A DNA stretch of 5,572 bases from an uncultured Ruminococcus sp. (GTDB lineage: Bacteria > Bacillota > Clostridia > Oscillospirales > Ruminococcaceae): contig CABQIF010000130.1 in NCBI GenBank assembly GCA_902464115.1, positions 1 to 5,572 on the forward strand, written 5' to 3'. Shown piece after piece: positions 1 to 4,408 of this stretch. The notes under the pieces were generated by a model. That model ran no database searches, was not told the DNA's origin, and saw only the letters and a program-made list of their open reading frames with translations. Within the stretch, counting starts at the first letter, position 1. The number at the start of each line of letters is the position of its first letter. A program made the position numbers and the translations under genes.

Positions 1-1
1 G

Positions 2-2575
2 TGTATTGATGGTTTGGTAGAAATTGAAACAGAAAAAGGAAAGAAAAACATCCGAATCAACCGGATTCATCTGGAAGAAGATGCTGGTAAGCTGATTCAT
101 GATGATTTCAACGCTGTTTCTCTGGCAGACTATAACCGTTGCGGGATTCCGCTGATCGAAATCGTAACAGAACCGGATATTGGCTCTGCGGAAGAAGCAA
201 AGGCATTTGTAGAAAAAATCAGCCTGCTGCTGCAATATGCAGGAGTTTGTGACTGTAAGATGGAGCAGGGTTCTCTGCGTTGTGATGTCAACATTTCCAT
301 CATGAAGCCGGATGATAAAGAATTGGGTACTCGTGCAGAAATCAAGAACCTGAACTCCCTGAAGGCAATCACCCGTGCAATTAACTACGAAATCAAGCGG
401 CAATCCCGTTTGCTGGATGCTGGTAAGCGGGTCATTCAGGAAACTCGCCGGTTCAATGATAACAAGGGCGAAACCACTTCTATGAGAAGTAAGGAAAACG
501 CTCACGATTATCGGTACTTCCCAGAACCGGATATCTTGCAGGTAAACTTTACCGATGAAATGCTTGACAACATCAAGAATATGCTGCCGGAACTGCCGCA
601 TAAACGGTTGCAGCGATATATTCATTCTTATGGACTTTCCGAAGCAGATGCAAAAATCATTGTAAACCAGAAGCGAGTTTCTGATTTCTTTGAAGATGCT
701 ATGAAAACCTATGCTGCACCGAAGAGCCTTGCAAACTTCATCATCGGGGAATTGATGCGTCGAATCAATTTGGGCGAAGTTACGATGGAAACTTTGCCGT
801 TCTCAGCTTCTGAATTTGCAAAGCTGGTAGAAATGGCAGATACCGAAAAGGTTTCTAAGAATGATGCAAAGAAAATTCTGCGTGCTATGGTAGAAACTGG
901 CGAAGATGCAGAAAGCATTGCAAAGAAGCAAGGTATGCTGATTGTCAACGACCTTGCAAAGGCAAAAGAACAAATTGCAGCGATTCTCTCTGAAAATGAA
1001 ACCGCAGTGGTTCAGTATCAGAACGGCGAACAGAAGGTATTTGGCTTCTTGATGGGTCAGTGCACCAAGGCATTGCGTGGTATTTGTACACCAAAGGTGA
1101 TTAAGGAAACATTGGAAGCTGCTTTGAAACAGCCAGTTGCTGCAAAAGAAATGGTTGCAGAAGAAAAAGCAACAGCAAAGACGGAAACTGCCCCGGAAGA
1201 AGTTGCATATACTGAATATCACAACGATGCCGCTTATCGCCCGACCGTAAAGGACAAAATTCTGCAAGTAGATGGCAATACATTGCTTCCAGAATTTGAT
1301 TATGAAGCAGCAAGAAATCAGATTGGTAAAGAAATTAGCCTGAAGGCTTGCGTTCATAAGGTTCGTCAGATGAGTAGCTTTGCATTTATCATTCTGAGAA
1401 CTGGTCGGTATCTCATGCAGGCAATTTATGCCCCGTCTGTTTGTGCAGAAAAAATGGATGGCATTCGGGAAGGTAACTTTGTATCTGTAACGGGTATCGT
1501 AAAGGAAAACGCAAAGGCTGTTGGCGGTTTGGAATTACAGTTGACGCACTTGACCGTGATTTCTGCATCCAACGAAGAAGTTCCGCTGAAGATTTTCAAC
1601 CCGAAGTTGGGTTGCTCGCTGGATATCAATCTGGACAACCGTGCTGTTTCTCTGAGAAACGTGAATGAACGTGCCATCTTTAAGATTCAGGAAGGCGTTG
1701 CAAACGGTTTCCGGCAGTTTATGCTCTCTCAGGGCTTTACTGAAATTCACACCCCGAAGATCGTTGCACAGGGTGCAGAAGGCGGTGCAAATATCTTCCA
1801 TCTGGAATATTTCGACAAGCCGGCATTCTTGAATCAGTCACCACAGTTCTACAAGCAAACTGCTGTTGCATTCTTTGACCGGGTATTTGAAATTGCTCCG
1901 GTTTACCGTGCAGAAAAGCACGCAACTTCCAGACATATCAATGAATACATTGGTTTGGACTTTGAAATGGGTTACATTGACAGCATGTATGATGTTATGG
2001 CAATGGAAACTGCAACCATTCGCTATATCTTCTCTTACTTGCAGGAACACTATGCACATGAACTGGAAATGCTGCACGCAGATGTTCCGGTTGTCAAGGA
2101 AATTCCGTGTGTTACCCTCTTGGAAGCAAAGGAAATCCTCGGAAACAAGGGCTCTAAAAATAAGCTGGATCTCGAACCGGAAGATGAAGTGGCTCTTTGT
2201 GAGTATGCAAAGAAAACATTTGACAGTGATTTCATCTTTGTTACCCACTTCCCTTCTTCCAAGCCGCCGTTCTATGCAATGAATTCTAAGGAAGATCCGA
2301 GATTGGCTTATAAGTTCGACTTGCTGTTCCGTGGCTTGGAAATCACCAGTGGTGGTCAGAGAATCCACAACTACCAGGAACAGGTAGACAAGATGATTGC
2401 ACAGGGCTTGAATCCAGATGATTTTCATTACTATCTGGAAGCACATAAGTACGGACTGCCGCCACATGGTGGTCTTGGAATCGGTCTGGAACGGTTTGTC
2501 ATGAAGCTGTTGGGTCTGTCCAACGTGCGTCAGGCAAGCATGTTCCCGAGAGATATCAACCGCCTGCTTCCATAA
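2..2575 (+). CDS. GatB-AspRS fusion: Asp/Glu-tRNA amidotransferase subunit B fused to archaeal-type aspartyl-tRNA synthetase (5' partial)
   Basis: The frame is open at the left edge and ends with TAA at 2573. Residues are counted from the TTG at 14, which is not the true start; by comparison with S. aureus GatB about 100 N-terminal residues lie upstream. Residues 1-371 are GatB: HLEEDAGK (19-26), IPLIEIVTEPD (45-55), MEQGSLRCDVN (83-93), AEIKNLNS (108-115), QETRRFND (142-149) and DYRYFPEPD (165-173), followed by the YqeY/tail region ending GFLMGQCTKAL. E22 and E49 match the Mg-binding E125 and E150 of S. aureus GatB. A linker rich in A, E and K follows (about 372-425). Residues 425-853 are a full-length class II AspRS of archaeal type: OB-fold anticodon domain (about 440-520), motif 1 around P581, QSPQFYKQ (608-615), motif 2 YRAEKHATSRHINE (631-644), TSGGQRIH (778-785), and motif 3 GIGLERF (822-828) with FPRDINRLLP at the C-terminus. 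Known role: a non-discriminating AspRS makes Asp-tRNA(Asn), which GatCAB amidates to Asn-tRNA(Asn), in the cytoplasm. gatC and gatA may lie upstream. Confidence 0.95.
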   Translation, partial: CIDGLVEIETEKGKKNIRINRIHLEEDAGKLIHDDFNAVSLADYNRCGIPLIEIVTEPDIGSAEEAKAFVEKISLLLQYAGVCDCKMEQGSLRCDVNISIMKPDDKELGTRAEIKNLNSLKAITRAINYEIKRQSRLLDAGKRVIQETRRFNDNKGETTSMRSKENAHDYRYFPEPDILQVNFTDEMLDNIKNMLPELPHKRLQRYIHSYGLSEADAKIIVNQKRVSDFFEDAMKTYAAPKSLANFIIGELMRRINLGEVTMETLPFSASEFAKLVEMADTEKVSKNDAKKILRAMVETGEDAESIAKKQGMLIVNDLAKAKEQIAAILSENETAVVQYQNGEQKVFGFLMGQCTKALRGICTPKVIKETLEAALKQPVAAKEMVAEEKATAKTETAPEEVAYTEYHNDAAYRPTVKDKILQVDGNTLLPEFDYEAARNQIGKEISLKACVHKVRQMSSFAFIILRTGRYLMQAIYAPSVCAEKMDGIREGNFVSVTGIVKENAKAVGGLELQLTHLTVISASNEEVPLKIFNPKLGCSLDINLDNRAVSLRNVNERAIFKIQEGVANGFRQFMLSQGFTEIHTPKIVAQGAEGGANIFHLEYFDKPAFLNQSPQFYKQTAVAFFDRVFEIAPVYRAEKHATSRHINEYIGLDFEMGYIDSMYDVMAMETATIRYIFSYLQEHYAHELEMLHADVPVVKEIPCVTLLEAKEILGNKGSKNKLDLEPEDEVALCEYAKKTFDSDFIFVTHFPSSKPPFYAMNSKEDPRLAYKFDLLFRGLEITSGGQRIHNYQEQVDKMIAQGLNPDDFHYYLEAHKYGLPPHGGLGIGLERFVMKLLGLSNVRQASMFPRDINRLLP

Positions 2576-2627
2576 TCTTTTTCATACGAATCCGACTGTT
2601 TTTTCTCATTTGCGAGGGATCAGAATC

Positions 2628-3308
2628 ATGGATGACAAAGAATTTTATTTAGATGCCATGAAAGGCATTGTACCAGAACAAAAAGAAGTACAGTTGCAGA
2701 ACGTGTTCTATTCTTTTTTGGAGATTGAACACTTGTATGATTCTGCAATCAATGTTGTAAAAACGCAGCTTAATATTTTGAACAACGAATTTAATATGCG
2801 TTTTCAGAGAAATCCAATTCATAGTATAGAAAGCCGTATCAAAACCCCGCAGAGCATTATCGGGAAACTGCAAAGAAAAGGCTTTGCAGTTTCTCCCGAA
2901 TCTGCACGGGAACATTTGCAGGATATTGCAGGCGTACGTGTCATTTGCTGTTATATTGATGATATTTATGCACTGGCGGATTTGCTGACTGTTCATAAAG
3001 ATTTTCACTTGGTAAAGACCAAGGACTATATCAAAAATCCAAAGCCAAATGGATACCGCAGCTTTCATATGATTATTGAAGTCCCGATTTATACTTCTAC
3101 TGGTAAGCAAATTGCTCCGGTGGAAATTCAAATTCGTACCATTGCAATGGATTTCTGGGCAAGTTTGGAACATCAGTTGCATTATAAATCCATTGGAAAT
3201 GCTAGTATTTCTAGTTCCTTGACGGGTGAATTAAAGCACTGTGCTGAAACCATTGCGGCAACTGATTTGAAAATGCAGGAAATGTTCAATCAAATCAATA
3301 ATCTTTGA
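2628..3308 (+). CDS. relP: Small alarmone synthetase, RelP/YwaC-type (p)ppGpp synthetase
   Basis: This 226-residue protein carries a RelA/SpoT-type synthetase domain and nothing else: there is no HD hydrolase, TGS or ACT domain, as expected for small alarmone synthetases of about 210-230 aa. They transfer pyrophosphate from ATP to GTP or GDP to make (p)ppGpp. Visible motifs are SRIKTPQSIIGKL (69-81), DIAGVRVIC (99-107, with catalytic Mg-binding D99), KDYIKNPKPNGYRSFH (132-147), EIQIRT (166-171, with catalytic E166) and DFWASLEHQLHYK (175-187). The NPKPNGYRS and TIAMDFWASLEH wording resembles B. subtilis YwaC/RelP more than YjbM/RelQ. I chose the ATG at 2628 because GAGGG at 2614-2618 sits about 9 nt upstream; a TTG at 2610 would add six residues but lacks a Shine-Dalgarno. 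The gene lies 52 nt after the GatB-AspRS stop with no clear terminator, so co-transcription is plausible. RelP enzymes are usually controlled by transcription under stress; no dedicated promoter was seen here. Confidence 0.93.
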   Translation: MDDKEFYLDAMKGIVPEQKEVQLQNVFYSFLEIEHLYDSAINVVKTQLNILNNEFNMRFQRNPIHSIESRIKTPQSIIGKLQRKGFAVSPESAREHLQDIAGVRVICCYIDDIYALADLLTVHKDFHLVKTKDYIKNPKPNGYRSFHMIIEVPIYTSTGKQIAPVEIQIRTIAMDFWASLEHQLHYKSIGNASISSSLTGELKHCAETIAATDLKMQEMFNQINNL

Positions 3309-3327
3309 ATTTGTAAAGACACGGTAC

Positions 3328-3372
3328 ATTTTCACAAAATCAAAATGTCTGCTTTCTGGCGATTTTCACAAA
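3328..3372 (+). repeat. 11-bp direct repeat upstream of the carD-like promoter
   Basis: ATTTTCACAAA occurs at 3328-3338 and again at 3362-3372, 34 bp apart start to start. The second copy ends 15 bp before the -35 box at 3388. The position would suit a paired binding site for a regulator, but AT-rich repeats of this size can arise by chance and I do not recognise the motif as a known operator. Confidence 0.4.
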
Positions 3373-3387
3373 GTTGAACGAGAATCC

Positions 3388-3416
3388 TTGACATCTCATT
3401 TTTGATGTGGTATCAT
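3388..3416 (+). promoter_or_regulatory. Extended -10 sigma-A promoter for the carD-like gene
   Basis: A perfect -35 TTGACA (3388-3393) is followed by a 17-bp spacer and TATCAT (3411-3416), preceded by the extended -10 element TGG (3408-3410). This is a near-consensus housekeeping promoter. The predicted transcription start is near 3422-3424, about 87 nt before the carD-like ATG. The 14-bp hairpin with a U-tract lies inside this leader. Confidence 0.8.
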
Positions 3417-3431
3417 AGTATTATATCAGGA

Positions 3432-3509
3432 ATGTCGTGTTGCGAAAAGCGTAAATCCGTACAAAATGGATTTACGCTTTTTTGCGTTAGTACCAAGGAG
3501 GTGCGGTAA
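3432..3509 (+). CDS. Possible 25-codon leader peptide ORF
   Basis: An ATG at 3432 opens a frame of 25 codons ending with TAA at 3507-3509, immediately against the carD-like ATG at 3510. The peptide begins MSCCEKRK and contains three Cys residues. The frame runs through both arms of the terminator-like hairpin, so a translating ribosome would disrupt it. Evidence for translation is weak: the only Shine-Dalgarno-like bases (AGG at 3428-3430) sit too close to the ATG, and the predicted transcript start is only about 9 nt upstream. It may be a chance ORF; no similarity to a known leader peptide is recognised. Confidence 0.25.
   Translation: MSCCEKRKSVQNGFTLFCVSTKEVR
3445..3483 (+). terminator. 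Intrinsic-terminator-like hairpin in the carD-like leader
   Basis: AAAAGCGTAAATCC (3445-3458) pairs perfectly over 14 bp with GGATTTACGCTTTT (3468-3481) around a 9-nt loop, and the 3' arm runs into six T residues (3478-3483). This has the form of a Rho-independent terminator. It could end transcripts arriving from the alarmone synthetase gene. It also lies about 22 nt downstream of the predicted start of the 3388-3416 promoter, so transcripts for the carD-like gene must read through it, which suggests attenuation. Confidence 0.8.
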
Positions 3510-3992
3510 ATGGAATACCCGATTCATAGCGTTGTTATGCATATTACAACTGGCGTATGCCGAATTCAGGACATCCAAGAAAAGCAATTCACCGAAGACC
3601 AACATCAGAAATATTATGTGTTGCAGCCGATTTTTGAAAAAGGCACAACGCTATTCGTTCCAATTGAAAATGACCCTGTTCGGATTCGACCATTGTTGAC
3701 CAAAGAAGCCATTACAGAAATGCTGCACGAATTATCCGTACAAGAAGATGAACCATGGATTTCCAATCAACATCAGCGAACTGCACATTTTAAAACCATT
3801 CTGAAGAATGGCAACGAACAGGAAATTTTGTCTATGCTGTATATGATGCAAAAACATCGGAAATTACCAATCGTAGAAGAACGGATGCGGCAAGCAGCAA
3901 AGAAATTAGTAGAGCAGGAATTTTCCTATGTGTTGGAAATGAAACCGGAAACCGTTCCTGCTTGGATTCGTGCACAGATTCAACAGGGATAA
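3510..3992 (+). CDS. CarD-family transcriptional regulator (CarD_CdnL_TRCF domain)
   Basis: This is a 160-residue cytoplasmic protein. CarD/CdnL proteins bind the RNA polymerase beta subunit through an N-terminal Tudor-like domain and alter open-complex stability, notably at rRNA promoters in mycobacteria. The N-terminal domain is seen at residues 7-62: SVVMHITTGVCRIQDI (7-22), YYVLQPIFEKGTTLFVP (35-51) and VRIRPLLTKE (57-66). Residues 66-155 look helical and include W83 and HFKTILKNGN (93-102), like the C-terminal region of Firmicutes CarD-like proteins; the DNA-contacting Trp of M. tuberculosis CarD does not align to a Trp here. The length is normal for the family. The start is fixed by AAGGAGG at 3495-3501, 8 nt before the ATG. 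The gene has its own promoter at 3388 and a terminator-like hairpin in its leader. It follows a (p)ppGpp synthetase gene, which hints at, but does not prove, a shared role in growth-rate control. Confidence 0.9.
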   Translation: MEYPIHSVVMHITTGVCRIQDIQEKQFTEDQHQKYYVLQPIFEKGTTLFVPIENDPVRIRPLLTKEAITEMLHELSVQEDEPWISNQHQRTAHFKTILKNGNEQEILSMLYMMQKHRKLPIVEERMRQAAKKLVEQEFSYVLEMKPETVPAWIRAQIQQG

Positions 3993-4056
3993 ACAGCTAC
4001 TTTGCACAAATTTTATCGCTTCTTTATTGCAACTTGCATAAAAATAAAAAATCACA
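3993..4056. other. AT-rich spacer after the carD-like gene
   Basis: These 64 bases between the CarD-family stop and the next -35 box are AT-rich. I see no convincing GC-rich hairpin plus T-tract that would terminate the carD-like transcript; the nearly repeated TTGCAACTTGCA at 4028-4039 cannot form a useful stem. Read-through into the T-box leader remains possible. Confidence 0.5.
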
Positions 4057-4085
4057 TTGACAATATTCGTTTTTTATGGTAAACT
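4057..4085 (+). promoter_or_regulatory. Extended -10 sigma-A promoter for the T-box/trpB2 unit
   Basis: TTGACA (4057-4062) is separated by 17 bp from TAAACT (4080-4085), which is preceded by the extended -10 element TGG (4077-4079). The -10 hexamer matches consensus at four of six positions and the TGn should compensate. The predicted transcription start is near 4091-4093, just before the first T-box stem. Confidence 0.75.
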
Positions 4086-4091
4086 AATCAG

Positions 4092-4337
4092 TAGAAACCG
4101 TAGATAACGTGTAAGTACGATTTTCAAGGTTGCCACAGAGAGTTGCAGATGGTGGGAATGCAATGCAAACGGAAAATGGGAATGGACGTTGGAGGGCAAT
4201 CCGAATCATTGAAAAATGTAGTAGGTGCGACGGAGTGGCTTTCGTCATCAAGCCAGAGTGGATACGGAGTACTGTATCAAGCAGGGTGGTACCGCAGAAG
4301 AATCGAATGGTAATCGTCTTTTGTCCCGGCAACTTTT
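4092..4337 (+). promoter_or_regulatory. T-box leader, tryptophan-specific (specifier UGG)
   Basis: The hallmark T-box AGGGTGGTACCGC is at 4283-4295. Upstream, Stem I can be drawn. AACGT (4106-4110) pairs with ACGTT (4186-4190), and ATTTTC (4120-4125) pairs with GAAAAT (4172-4177). The specifier loop between them has AGTA (4114-4117) opposite GAA (4180-4182), the usual loop-E pairing, and the next triplet, TGG at 4183-4185 followed by A, is the Trp specifier. The distal arm shows the AGAGAG bulge (4136-4141) and a GGTGGGAA loop (4151-4158) closed by TTGCA/TGCAA. TGGCTT/AAGCCA (4236-4241/4250-4255), with GACG (4229-4232) able to pair to loop CGTC (4243-4246), resembles the stem IIA/B pseudoknot. 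GATAC/GTATC (4261-4278) is a likely Stem III. The 3' part can fold into a terminator (CAGAAGA 4295-4301 with TCTTTTG 4317-4323, plus CCG/CGG) before TTTTT at 4333-4337. Uncharged tRNA(Trp) should stabilise the antiterminator and turn on trpB2. Confidence 0.93.
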
Positions 4338-4343
4338 TATTCA

Positions 4344-4387
4344 AAAAGCGGCTGGTGTGCAAAAGGCGATTTTTGTTTGCCGCTTTT
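4344..4387 (+). terminator. Second hairpin with short T-tract before the trpB2 ribosome binding site
   Basis: AAAAGCGGC (4344-4352) pairs over 9 bp with GCCGCTTTT (4379-4387). The 26-nt loop contains a smaller CAAAA/TTTTG hairpin (4360-4364/4371-4375). The T-tract is only four long and the ribosome binding site begins 5 nt later. It may be a second terminator, part of an alternative T-box fold, or a structure affecting translation; the sequence alone does not decide. Confidence 0.5.
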
Positions 4388-4408
4388 CTATGAAAGGAGT
4401 ATTTTGTA

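Noticed and set aside
803..1357. 184-codon minus-strand ORF
   Set aside because: It is antisense to the well-supported GatB frame, its Cys/Phe-rich translation resembles no protein family, and it lacks a ribosome binding site.
1866..2282. 138-codon + strand ORF in another frame
   Set aside because: It is an out-of-frame shadow inside the AspRS coding sequence.
1838..2467. 209-codon minus-strand ORF
   Set aside because: It lies fully antisense to the conserved AspRS catalytic domain and has no recognisable domain.
1289..2575. AsnRS or archaeal AsnA-like asparagine synthetase instead of AspRS
   Set aside because: The motif 2 wording YRAEKHATSRHINE with its His, and the intact OB-fold anticodon domain, fit archaeal-type AspRS; AsnA-like proteins lack the anticodon domain.
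2595..2606. T-run between the fusion gene and the alarmone synthetase gene as a terminator
   Set aside because: There is no stable GC-containing hairpin directly before the T residues.
3326..3348. ACATTTT/AAAATGT inverted repeat after the alarmone synthetase gene
   Set aside because: It is a 7-bp, nearly all A-T stem without a following T-tract, too weak to call a terminator.
3466..3699. 77-codon + strand ORF starting in the hairpin loop
   Set aside because: It overlaps the CarD-family gene in another frame, and the AAGGAGG at 3495 serves the ATG at 3510.
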